41,774 nucleotides of DNA. Origin: Akkermansiaceae bacterium (lineage in GTDB: Bacteria > Verrucomicrobiota > Verrucomicrobiia > Verrucomicrobiales > Akkermansiaceae). Location of the stretch: the NCBI GenBank assembly GCA_903888515.1, contig CAISTY010000200.1, positions 1 through 41,774 on the forward strand. The letters run 5' to 3'. Shown here piece by piece: positions 1 to 8,801 of the stretch (its first letter is position 1; each line of letters starts with the position of its first letter). The position numbers and the translations under genes are program-made. Under the pieces are notes generated by a model that saw nothing but the letters and a program-made list of their open reading frames with translations, was not told where the DNA came from and made no database searches.

Positions 1-113
1 CGCAGCGCGATCTCGACCCGAAGCGATACGTTTGGAAGGCCGAAGGGCAGGAAATCCTCAGAAAAATCCAACGGGCTAAGGACGCCCTCGCCAAGACCAG
101 CGGCAAGAATTAA
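1..113 (+). CDS. C-terminal end of a probable transposase (cut by window edge)
   Basis: An open frame enters from the left edge and stops at the TAA at 111-113, giving 36 visible residues. They include the stretch PKRYVWKAEGQEILRKIQRA, which resembles the usual end of IS630-type DDE transposases, where a Phe/Tyr-x-Trp segment is followed by an ILxKIxRA helix a few residues before the stop. No catalytic residues are in view, so the family call rests on this tail alone. The next gene begins about 110 bases downstream and shows no link in function. An unrelated protein with a similar basic helix cannot be excluded. Confidence 0.5.
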   Translation, partial: QRDLDPKRYVWKAEGQEILRKIQRAKDALAKTSGKN

Positions 114-223
114 TTATGAATAGCTATTTAACGTCCGGCACCCTAGCGCCAGCCTCTACCCCGCAATCTCCTAGGCTTTCCTTAAACTCCCGATCCAAAA
201 AGATCGACCAACGCCCATACGCC

Positions 224-3200
224 ATGAAATCCCTGTTCCGCGTCTTATCCTGGATCCCTTTCCTTGCTTTATATCTAACTGCCGCTCCAGTGCCTGGCGA
301 TGCCCGGATGAAGGAATTGCTGGGAGTGCCCGGCAAGATCGACTTCATTGCAGGATTCTGTGACATGCTTGATTCCCTGGAGGCGGGGCAGATCACGGTG
401 TTGCACGATAACCTGGTTGCCGGACTCAAACATGGCACCCTATCAGGCCGTTATTGCGAGACGGCCGTCGAACTGACCGAGCAATGTTGGGTGAAACTCA
501 ATCCCAAGGGGTTTCTCGAATCCTGCGCTGCCCGCAAATGCCGGTTTGCCAAAGCTTCACAGCAAGCCGCGCTTGCGGCGTTGCTCGCGACCGACATGGA
601 ATCCGCCCTGCGTCTGTTCCTGCTAGTTCCGCTCAACGAGGACTTTGGTGAGCGCCAGGTGTTTTACAAAAACCTGGCGACAATCGATCCGGCGCGAGCC
701 GCGAGGTTTTTCTTCGAGACCACGGAATGCGAAAGGATTTACGACAATCCGATAAGAATCACCTACGGAATATGGGCCAACCGCGATCTCAATGCCGCTT
801 GGGCCAGCGCAGCGGGCATCGAGGATGACAAATGGCGCAGACCCGCTAGAAAAACGTTGTTGGAACATGCCGCTGACAAGAGCATCGACCAGTGGTGCGC
901 ACTGATCGATGGGATCGCCGATCCTCGGGAACGAGACAGCGTGATCTACGACTTCATGCAAATGCGCGACGGAAGAAAACCCCAGATCGACATCGATATC
1001 GCGCGGCGATTGAACACCCGGGAGACATGGAATCACCTGGCCCGCGCGGGCTCTCTAGGCAAACCCGAGGAAACCGTCTGCAAGTTGCTGGAAATCCTCC
1101 CGGACGCGCAGCGCATACCCGTGCTTGCAGAGTATATCAAAGGACAAAGCTACTCACAAGCGGATGCGCAGGCTGTGGAAAAATTCTATGGCAAAATTGC
1201 CGACGAGGGAATCCGCAGCGCAATCCGTCTCGAGGTCACCAAGCTCAAGGGCGGGACCCAACTCCCCTCCAAGGAAATGACAGATGATGCGGCTCTGGAA
1301 AAGCTGCTAAATGATGGCTGCGCCGATTTTTTCACCATCACGGACGGTGCCAAAAGGGCGGCGCTGGCCAAGGCGTTGTTCGCCCGTTTCCCCGAGCGTT
1401 CCTGGCCGTGGCTCTCGCAGATGCAGGATTGTGAGGGTTATGTGATGATGTTCGATAAATTGGCCGCCGCCTGGCCGCTGGAAAAACTCCCGGCCGACAC
1501 TTCGCGATTTCTGGAAAGTACGGAGCGGAAAGATAATCAGTTTGGAATTGAGTTAGGTTATTGCTGGATGAACCAAGATCCCGAGGCCGCCGTGCCCGTG
1601 CTCTTTTCGCGCCACGTCGCACACGCGCAGCAGCTTCGCCTCCGCTTCCCGTTTAATGTTCTCCAGTATAAGAAAAATTGGAATCGCGCGCAGATTGAGG
1701 CCTTGGTCGATAGCATCGACAATCCCACGGGACGCGACATCGCCCGCCGGGAAACCGCGCTTTACTATATATCACGCGTATCGCCCGCCGAAGCCCTTCC
1801 TCAAATTCTCGCCCTTACGGACAAGAAGGATCGTGACAAGGCAGCGGATGCCTACGTCCGCGCGGGGGCCCGCAATTCCCTGGATGCGGGGTTTCTTCAG
1901 AGGATCAAAGAGATCGACCCCGAACACACGGAAATCCGTGACCGCATGTTGGCGCAACTCCCCTATGAAATTCTGGATAGCGGAAAAGCCGATACCAGCT
2001 TGATCCCTGAGATGATCGCCGCAATCCGTAATCCCAAAACCAGGATGGAGGCGCTCAAGAAAATCCGCGGGGGGAATACCAAGGCCCATTACGAACCCTT
2101 CGTTGAAATTCTCGCCGCCATGACGCCTGGTGCCGACCGCGATGATTTGATGGCGGGATGGCTGCGACACATCCCGCCGCAGGATGCCCTGGCTCTCGCC
2201 AAACGGACTTCACACATGGTCGTGCGTGTTATGGTTCTAAAGCGCCTTGCGGAAATCGCCGGACTATCAGACAGCTACACCGCCGACTGCCAGGCCATGT
2301 TGGAATCCCTGCCTGCCGCCTATCGGGACCAACGCATCGACAACCACTGGTTTGCCGTCAAGGCGCGGAAAGATCCCGCCGCCAATTGGCCGGAGTTGGT
2401 GAGGCGCGGGGTGGAATCCCCCGCTTGCAAGGAGTTATCACTATCAGTTATCGACGGGTGGTTTGCAACCAATCCACGAAGCGCCTGTGCCGCCTGCTTG
2501 CTGATAGGTGAACCCGCCGTCCGCAAGGAATTGCTTGACCGATGTGTGGTGAAATGGGTAGGCAACGATCCGCCCGCCGCCGCCGCATGGTGCCGAGGAT
2601 TGCCGCCCGGGCCCGTGCGTTATGACGTTGCCCGCACGCTTGCCGGAGGTTTGCGTGCCAGCCAGCCCAAGCTTGCCGACGACCTGTTATGGGAGTCCAT
2701 GCGTGACTTGCCGGGCTTCGACCTGTACAACCCGCAAACTTTGTTGACCGGAGATATGCGCGCCACAGAGTCCGTGGCCATGCGCATCAAGGCGATGCAG
2801 GAAGCCCGCGCAACCGTGCGTTCTCTCGCCGATCTGGATTTCGACGCGGTGCTGGCCAATGTGCGCGACATGCCCGCAGGTGAAGCGAAGGACTTGTCAT
2901 GTCTTGGCCTGCTGGATCATGCCATGCTGAGAAACAAGGAGGAGTTGGCGCAATCTCTAACAACCACCATGATGGCATCCGGCAATCCCTATCTGGTGGC
3001 GGCGGTGGCCAATACCCGGGTCGGAGCAATCGCCATCAACCAACCGGCAAAGGCACTGGAATATGCCGCATCACTGGATCCTCCGGCCGCGCAACTTGCC
3101 GCCGCAATGACGATTGTTTTTCGCTGGACCGCCGCCGATCACCGGCCGCTCATCGAAAATTGGATTCGCGGGTATCCCGACGCGCGCATGCGTCATGCCC

Positions 3201-3442
3201 TTGCCGCTAGATACCTTGGTGCAATCCTGCGCGCCCCAAAACAGGATCCGCAAATCCTGCATCCCTACGTGGACACCGCCTTGCAGCGGTCGGCCGTCAT
3301 CGCCGCCCGCGCCGAGATGGCTGCCGCTTTGTTAGATAACAGGATTCCCGACGCCGGGGCCGTCGCCAAGGCGGAGCTCGATGAGGCCGGTCGCAACCTG
3401 CTGGAGAAATGGATCAAGGAGCTAAACCCAATCCGGAAGTAA
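224..3442 (+). CDS. Large exported protein with degenerate helical repeats (paralogue A)
   Basis: Function unknown. The frame is open from 116, but the ATG at 224 is preferred because it starts a clean signal peptide (MKSLFRVLSWIPFLALYLTA, then a cleavable AAPVPGDA region); the 36 residues before it look non-coding. The mature protein of about 1,045 residues is predicted helical and contains recurring units of the type WxxxDPxAAxxWxxxLPxGPxR (for example around 2545-2620), as in the TPR-like or HEAT-like repeat proteins abundant in Verrucomicrobiota. No enzyme motif or membrane helix is visible after the signal. It lies 4 bp upstream of a paralogue of similar length, so the pair is almost certainly one operon. 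No convincing Shine-Dalgarno precedes either start. Periplasmic or surface scaffolding is a guess. Confidence 0.8.
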   Translation: MKSLFRVLSWIPFLALYLTAAPVPGDARMKELLGVPGKIDFIAGFCDMLDSLEAGQITVLHDNLVAGLKHGTLSGRYCETAVELTEQCWVKLNPKGFLESCAARKCRFAKASQQAALAALLATDMESALRLFLLVPLNEDFGERQVFYKNLATIDPARAARFFFETTECERIYDNPIRITYGIWANRDLNAAWASAAGIEDDKWRRPARKTLLEHAADKSIDQWCALIDGIADPRERDSVIYDFMQMRDGRKPQIDIDIARRLNTRETWNHLARAGSLGKPEETVCKLLEILPDAQRIPVLAEYIKGQSYSQADAQAVEKFYGKIADEGIRSAIRLEVTKLKGGTQLPSKEMTDDAALEKLLNDGCADFFTITDGAKRAALAKALFARFPERSWPWLSQMQDCEGYVMMFDKLAAAWPLEKLPADTSRFLESTERKDNQFGIELGYCWMNQDPEAAVPVLFSRHVAHAQQLRLRFPFNVLQYKKNWNRAQIEALVDSIDNPTGRDIARRETALYYISRVSPAEALPQILALTDKKDRDKAADAYVRAGARNSLDAGFLQRIKEIDPEHTEIRDRMLAQLPYEILDSGKADTSLIPEMIAAIRNPKTRMEALKKIRGGNTKAHYEPFVEILAAMTPGADRDDLMAGWLRHIPPQDALALAKRTSHMVVRVMVLKRLAEIAGLSDSYTADCQAMLESLPAAYRDQRIDNHWFAVKARKDPAANWPELVRRGVESPACKELSLSVIDGWFATNPRSACAACLLIGEPAVRKELLDRCVVKWVGNDPPAAAAWCRGLPPGPVRYDVARTLAGGLRASQPKLADDLLWESMRDLPGFDLYNPQTLLTGDMRATESVAMRIKAMQEARATVRSLADLDFDAVLANVRDMPAGEAKDLSCLGLLDHAMLRNKEELAQSLTTTMMASGNPYLVAAVANTRVGAIAINQPAKALEYAASLDPPAAQLAAAMTIVFRWTAADHRPLIENWIRGYPDARMRHALAARYLGAILRAPKQDPQILHPYVDTALQRSAVIAARAEMAAALLDNRIPDAGAVAKAELDEAGRNLLEKWIKELNPIRK

Positions 3443-3446
3443 TACC

Positions 3447-6400
3447 ATGACCTCTTCTAAAGACTCATTTCCCATCGCCGTGAAATATCTTACCCAAGCC
3501 GTCCTTGCTGTTATTTTGGAGGTATCCGCGCCCGCCGCCAGCGGTCCCGATGACGCACGCTTGCGGGAAATCCTCGATACTCCGGACGAGCAGGTTTTCA
3601 CCGGCAAGTTCAGTCATCTTCTGTTGGAGATTCCCGCGCCTCAGATCCGGGCTTTCCGCGAAGCCCTTGAGCAGGGCATGGTCAAGCAAACACTTGCCCG
3701 CCGCCATGCCTGGAAAGCCCTCGGATTGGCCGATATGCGCTGGGTGGAACTCGATACCCCAGGATTCTCCGCCGCCTGCAAAGAGGGCAAAATGCAGGGT
3801 CCTCACAATGGTCAGCTTTATGCCGTCATGCGTCAGATGGAATCGGATGTGGAATCGTCTATCAGACTATACCGGGATTTCGGGCTTGATGGGAATCAAG
3901 GTTATTGGCCGCCGGAGCTTCTAACGGCCTTGGCGGCCAAGGATCCGCAACGTGCCGTGGCCTTGTTCAAGGAATTGCTGGAAGCCCGGCGTTCCACCGG
4001 GGACGTGACAGCCATCATCCGGGTCTGGGCGGATCACGACCCGGATGCCGCCTGGCTGGCCATCGCAAACTTCCCGAAAACCCAGCAGGACGGGTTACGG
4101 CCATATTGGCATGCCTTGGTCTGTGCGGCAGCCGCGCGCAAGGATCCCGCCCATGCGCGGCGACTCTTGGATTCCGTCAGTTCCGCTGCGGACCGCTCCC
4201 GGATACAGAATTTGTTCATGCGCCAACTCGGTGTCAGCGATGTGGCCCTCGCACTGGACTTCGCCCGCAAAACGGACACACCCGAGACATGGAAATCCTT
4301 CACTCTATCAGCCTGCTACGGCACGGATGATGAGACTCTTCTCCGCTTGCTCGAAGTGCTCCCGAAGGAGGTGCTTCAGCCATGTCTCGTGGCGTATTTC
4401 ACTTGGAATGAGGATCCCTTGCTGCCCGCCTTTCGTCGCGCGCGGCTTTTGCCTGTGCTGCCGGACAAGGAATTGCGCCGTGCGATGCTCCTCACGATCA
4501 CCACAACCCAAATCAATTCCAACAGTCTGATATCCGCCGCCGTCACGGATGCCGCCATCACATACGGGCCGGATATCCTATCAGACAAGACGCCGAATCG
4601 CCAGCGCAAGTTGCTATTTTCTGCGATGTTTAAAAAGCGTCCGGAAGCCATGCGGTCATGGATGCTCAAGTTCCGGGATGTCGAGTGGGATGAGTTTGTC
4701 AGCATCGCCACAAGTTGCTGGCCGCAAGCACGGTTGGCTGAGGACACCCGGCGTTTCATTGTTAGCGACAACCCGCGGGAATTGGCATTCGGCTGCAAAC
4801 TCGCCGAACGCTGGTGGCGCAGCGACCCCGTCGGGGCATTTCCCGATGTGATCGCAAAACTTGGAATGCGCCTGGCCAACGACATGAATTGCCAGCAGAT
4901 GCTAACAGCCTGCGGCGGCGATGCCAAACGCGTCGAAGCCCTGCTTGCCACCATTCCAGACCGCGATGCCCGGCAAACCGCCCTCAACAACTTTCAGCGG
5001 AAAATGGTGGAATATCTGCCGCCGCGCGAGGCACTCGCCAGCCTGCTTGCCATGCTTGAGCAGCAGGACATACGCAAACTTGACTGGGCGGCAGGCTCCG
5101 TGGCAGTCAGGAAGGAACCGGAGATGGATGCCTTGATCTGCGGGATTCCGGATTCCAGACAGAAGGATCGCGACCATCTCGTCGCCAAACGAGCCTACCA
5201 CCTTGCCAGCACCGGAGAGGAGGAACGCGCTCTAACACTATGGCGTTTGGTCCGCGATGACGCCGTGTTACTGACTTCAGTTCTGCGTTTGAATGATTAC
5301 GGGGCATCAGTGCGTCTCAAGGATTGGGCCGATCTGCTAGAGATGGTTGCAGCCAGACCTGCTTCCAGCGGTAAAACACCGGCAATGGAGGAGTTAAGCC
5401 GTGCTTGTGCCCGTTATGCCCGGGATCAAGCACTTGCCGTTGCGGAAAAGACCACCAGCGCGGAGCTTAGGAATTGCCTGTTAGTCGAGATCGCGCAGCG
5501 GGTGCAGGACAAGAAGCTTTTCGTCAGCGGGATGGACCTTGTCAGGCGTTTGCCGGTGGACCAGGCGAATGCGGGAGTTCACAAGGCATGGCGGGATGCG
5601 GAGGCACGCATGGACCCCGTCAGCGCATGGCAGCAAGCCGTGAAGATCGGGCTTGAAACTCCCGATGGCCTGCAACTCGGTCGCCGCGTGATGGAACGCA
5701 TGGCGCGGGATGAACCCAAAGCCGCGCTTGCCTTGTTGATGAAAGCCGGCACGTTTGCTCTGCGGGAGGAATTTCTCATCCTGATCGCCAAAGGACTTGC
5801 CACGAAAGATCCCGCGACCGCCTTCAGGATCGCCTGCGACATGCCGGATCGATCCGGCAGGGAGACCCTCGGATTGGCGGTTTCCGAATGGTCGAAAACA
5901 GATTGCAAGGCGGCCTGCCTGGCGTGTTTACAGGTCATTGGCCGGGATTCTAGCAGCAGGCTTCTGGATATCCCATTGGGCATCTGGCTGCAATCGGACG
6001 CGGATGCGGCCGTGCTGTGGATCAAGGGCTTGGCGGATCCGGCGGTCCGGACCATCTACCTGCGCTATGCCGCTGCGAGAATTCTAGCGGATAACCCGGA
6101 AATGTCCGCCGGGTTATATCTGGATAGTACGCCGGATGATGCGTCTGCGGCCCTCGCCGGCATCATCTCCAACCAATTGGCGAAGGATGACTATACGAAG
6201 GCCTGCGGATTTCTTCTCAAGGTTGCCAGGGAAATTCCGGTTGGCGGGGTGCGTTCCGCATGGCAGGAGATTCTTGTTCGGTGGCGTGAGATCGACCCGG
6301 CGACGGCTTCCGCGTTCCTGATTTCACAGGAGAAATCCCCGCTAACGGATTTCCTCAACGCCGGCCTCGGCGAAAAACTTTTACCACGATTCAAAGTACC

Positions 6401-6863
6401 GCTGGCCCAATGGACCCACACGCCATTATCAGTCACGCATCCCGAGGACGGGATGGATGCGCCCGTTCGGCAACCCAAGCCGCTTTCCGCACTCCCGTCC
6501 GGGTCCGGGCGTGAGATGATGTTCGCAATGAAGCACGGAGACTTGGAGGGCCTTGCCAGATCCATCGCCTCAGGAGGAAAAATCCCGCTAGAACTGACCG
6601 ATGCTTTCATCCAACAGGAACCCGCAAAATCCCCACTGGCCGTGAATCTGGCTGCGGTGAACGTGGCCTTGCTTCAGCGCGATTCCGCCCAAGCCCTGCT
6701 AGCTGCCATCCAACTTCCTTGTCCGGAATACGACCCGCTGGTCTGCCGCATTCTCACCTCCTTTTCCTCGCCCATTGCCGCGGACGCCGCCATCAAGTTG
6801 ATTCCAAATCCAACCGTCCGCCAACGGATTCAGGCATGGCGGGAGTGCGTGGATATCAAATGA
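3447..6863 (+). CDS. Large exported protein with degenerate helical repeats (paralogue B)
   Basis: Function unknown; 1,138 residues. The N-terminus has a basic stretch then a hydrophobic segment ending APAAS, consistent with a signal peptide. It is collinear with the upstream protein: both begin with DAR-(M/L)-(K/R)-E-(I/L)-L after the signal, and both carry a DPxRAxxxF unit near residues 160-180 and repeated DPxAAxxW units throughout (for example the segments encoded near 4035 and 5985). Sequence identity between the two is low, so the duplication is old. The codon use of both genes is AT-richer than in the neighbours, with several TTA codons outside the GTTAG context seen elsewhere in the window. 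Transcription probably ends in the hairpin repeats at 7051-7125. Confidence 0.8.
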   Translation: MTSSKDSFPIAVKYLTQAVLAVILEVSAPAASGPDDARLREILDTPDEQVFTGKFSHLLLEIPAPQIRAFREALEQGMVKQTLARRHAWKALGLADMRWVELDTPGFSAACKEGKMQGPHNGQLYAVMRQMESDVESSIRLYRDFGLDGNQGYWPPELLTALAAKDPQRAVALFKELLEARRSTGDVTAIIRVWADHDPDAAWLAIANFPKTQQDGLRPYWHALVCAAAARKDPAHARRLLDSVSSAADRSRIQNLFMRQLGVSDVALALDFARKTDTPETWKSFTLSACYGTDDETLLRLLEVLPKEVLQPCLVAYFTWNEDPLLPAFRRARLLPVLPDKELRRAMLLTITTTQINSNSLISAAVTDAAITYGPDILSDKTPNRQRKLLFSAMFKKRPEAMRSWMLKFRDVEWDEFVSIATSCWPQARLAEDTRRFIVSDNPRELAFGCKLAERWWRSDPVGAFPDVIAKLGMRLANDMNCQQMLTACGGDAKRVEALLATIPDRDARQTALNNFQRKMVEYLPPREALASLLAMLEQQDIRKLDWAAGSVAVRKEPEMDALICGIPDSRQKDRDHLVAKRAYHLASTGEEERALTLWRLVRDDAVLLTSVLRLNDYGASVRLKDWADLLEMVAARPASSGKTPAMEELSRACARYARDQALAVAEKTTSAELRNCLLVEIAQRVQDKKLFVSGMDLVRRLPVDQANAGVHKAWRDAEARMDPVSAWQQAVKIGLETPDGLQLGRRVMERMARDEPKAALALLMKAGTFALREEFLILIAKGLATKDPATAFRIACDMPDRSGRETLGLAVSEWSKTDCKAACLACLQVIGRDSSSRLLDIPLGIWLQSDADAAVLWIKGLADPAVRTIYLRYAAARILADNPEMSAGLYLDSTPDDASAALAGIISNQLAKDDYTKACGFLLKVAREIPVGGVRSAWQEILVRWREIDPATASAFLISQEKSPLTDFLNAGLGEKLLPRFKVPLAQWTHTPLSVTHPEDGMDAPVRQPKPLSALPSGSGREMMFAMKHGDLEGLARSIASGGKIPLELTDAFIQQEPAKSPLAVNLAAVNVALLQRDSAQALLAAIQLPCPEYDPLVCRILTSFSSPIAADAAIKLIPNPTVRQRIQAWRECVDIK

Positions 6864-7050
6864 TGGGCTTTACCGCCTTGGGTTATGGTGAAGCGTAGAT
6901 GGAAGAAAAAGAACAGATCTCTTCATCCACGATCCATGATCCAAGGTGGCGCGCTCTCGATGAGAGCGCAGGCCAAAGGATCGCCAAAGATTCAACCAAG
7001 GTTGGACTGTCCGGTTGTTGCTTGGGCGGTTCTTTGTCCACACTTTGCCT

Positions 7051-7125
7051 GCGGCCTCATCGAGGCCGCGCTACCTCTGCGGCCTCATCAAGGCCGCGCC
7101 ACCTCTGCGGCCTCATCGCGGCCGC
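7051..7125. repeat. Three tandem 28-bp hairpin units, likely bidirectional terminator
   Basis: Three copies of a unit starting GCGGCCTCATC lie at 7051-7078, 7079-7106 and 7107-7125 (the last incomplete). Each unit is itself an inverted repeat: GCGGCCTC, a short loop, then GAGGCCGC (AAGGCCGC in the second copy, GCGGCCGC in the third). The array sits between two genes that converge on it (stops at 6863 and 7147), the expected place for a two-way terminator, although no U-tract follows. The rest of 6864-7146 shows no supported gene. Confidence 0.6.
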
Positions 7126-7146
7126 CCCCCCCCGGTTGTCGGGGTG

Positions 7147-7626
7147 TCAGGGATTTTCCGGGCCCTTCTCGGCGAGCGCTTCAGGCTCCCCCGCCTCCGT
7201 TTCCTCTTCTTCTAACGGGTGTTCCTCCTCGTGCCATTTTTTCGACACCTTGCCGTCGAGCCACGCCCAGTTCATCGGATAGACATCCGGATCGAACATG
7301 ACGTGATAGAAATGCCAGATGATGATTGCGAGGCAGGCGAGAATCGCCTCGTAGTAATGAATGGTGATGGCCACCTCGACGATCCAGCGCGGGAGCCAGC
7401 GGGTCACGTCGATTTTGAGCCAGATCGCAATGCCGGTGACGCCCATCACCACGGTGCCCCACACCACCGCCCAGTATTCGAGTTTTTCCGGATATCCGAA
7501 CCGCCCGAACTGTGCCTTGGGCTTGCCGAACGCCAAATCGCGGGATGAATCATCGAGTCCGGATCGCTCGAACGCAAAATCAACCCCCATTTCCCTGCCT
7601 ACCGGTCCGGCCACCGGCTCTTGCAA
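7147..7626 (-). pseudogene. 5'-truncated cytochrome b subunit (FdnI/hydrogenase-type)
   Basis: The frame encodes the C-terminal half of a membrane cytochrome b of the kind paired with multihaem cytochromes, formate dehydrogenases or hydrogenases. Two membrane helices are visible (residues about 50-70 and 83-110). The second holds H90 and H105, spaced like the C-terminal pair of haem ligands of FdnI, followed by the typical FDPDVYPMNWAW motif. The two N-terminal helices, the other haem ligands and any CxxCH haem sites are missing. The only start candidates are a TTG at 7626, two codons after a stop, or an ATG at 7590; neither has a clear ribosome site. The upstream neighbour is trpD, which is unrelated. 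A deletion or rearrangement therefore seems to have removed the 5' part. A short functional protein is possible but less likely. Confidence 0.7.
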
Positions 7627-7715
7627 CGGCCCTCACCCCGAAAGCAATTTCCTGGCAATCGGTTGTTTCGAGTTCGCTAATGCTCAGCCGCGTTCTGGCA
7701 TCGGGGTCTCCATGC

Positions 7716-8759
7716 TCACCGTGCGGCCTTGCGCAACAGGCGGAGCCGTTCCATCGCGGCACCGCTGGTGATCATTTCGCGGGAGATGTCGATGCCGTCG
7801 CCCATGTGGTCGGCCAGGCCGGCGCAGGCGAGTGCGGCACCGGCATTCATCAGGACCATGTCGCGTTTCGGGCCGGTGTCACGGCCTGATAGAATCGCCT
7901 CAAGGATGGCGGCGTTGGTTTGCGCGTCGCCGCCGCGCAGGTCTGCGACCTCGGCGTGTTTGAGGTCGAAGTCGCGCGGGCGGACTTCCTCATCCTCGAT
8001 GTCTTGATAGAGCCCTGATTTGCAGATGCGGGTGGAGCCCATCAGGCTGACCTCGTCCACCGAGCGTCCGTCGCCGGTGGTGCCGTAAACGACCCACGCG
8101 CTATCGCGACCGAGGCGCTGGAGGATTTCGGCGAAGGAGGGACAGAGGTCGCGGGCGGGCACGCCGACGAGTTGGCATTGCGGTTTGGCGGGATTGAGCA
8201 AGGGTCCTATCAGGTTGAAGAGGGTTCTCACACCGCGTGCGGCGAGGGATTTGCGCACGCCCGCGACCGCCTTGAACGCCGGATGATAGAGCGGCGCGAA
8301 CATGAAACCAACACCGGCTTTCTCGAGGCAACGCCGGAAGCCGTCCACCGGCAGATCGATACGGATACCCAGTGCTTCGAGCACATCCGCGCCGCCGCTG
8401 CGCGAGGTGATGCCGCGGTTGCCGTGTTTGACCACCACGGCTCCGGCGGCGGCGGCAATGAACATCGCGGTGGTCGAAACATTGAAGAGATCCAATTGGT
8501 CGCCGCCGGTGCCGCAGACATCCAAGGTGGGGCCATCCAAATCGAGCAACCCGAGGTGAGGATCCACCGCATGCTCGAGAAACGCCTCGACGAAACCGGC
8601 GATTTCCTCTGCGGTTTCGCCTTTATTCGACAACGCTTCTAACAGGCGTTCCTTTTTTTCCTCCGTGACGGCGGGATCGAGCAAAAGTTCTGCGGCCACC
8701 GCCACTTCCTGCGGGGAAAGTTCCTGTTTGTGTTCGAGGTGATGAATCAGGGCGTCCAT
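7716..8759 (-). CDS. trpD: Anthranilate phosphoribosyltransferase TrpD
   Basis: This enzyme transfers the phosphoribosyl group of PRPP to anthranilate, the second step of tryptophan synthesis from chorismate, in the cytoplasm. The 347-residue length is normal. The signature motifs are all present: DVCGTGGD at residues 80-87, NVST at 93-96, KHGNR at 111-115 and SGGADVLEALG near 121-131, which together bind PRPP, magnesium and anthranilate. The start is the ATG at 8757-8759. It lies 42 bp downstream of an aminotransferase on the same strand and is probably cotranscribed with it. No other trp gene is in the window, so the pathway genes are scattered in this genome. Confidence 0.97.
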   Translation of the reverse strand: MDALIHHLEHKQELSPQEVAVAAELLLDPAVTEEKKERLLEALSNKGETAEEIAGFVEAFLEHAVDPHLGLLDLDGPTLDVCGTGGDQLDLFNVSTTAMFIAAAAGAVVVKHGNRGITSRSGGADVLEALGIRIDLPVDGFRRCLEKAGVGFMFAPLYHPAFKAVAGVRKSLAARGVRTLFNLIGPLLNPAKPQCQLVGVPARDLCPSFAEILQRLGRDSAWVVYGTTGDGRSVDEVSLMGSTRICKSGLYQDIEDEEVRPRDFDLKHAEVADLRGGDAQTNAAILEAILSGRDTGPKRDMVLMNAGAALACAGLADHMGDGIDISREMITSGAAMERLRLLRKAAR

Positions 8760-8801
8760 GGGGGCAATCTACCATGACCGCCGGATCAGGACCAGAACGG
8801 A

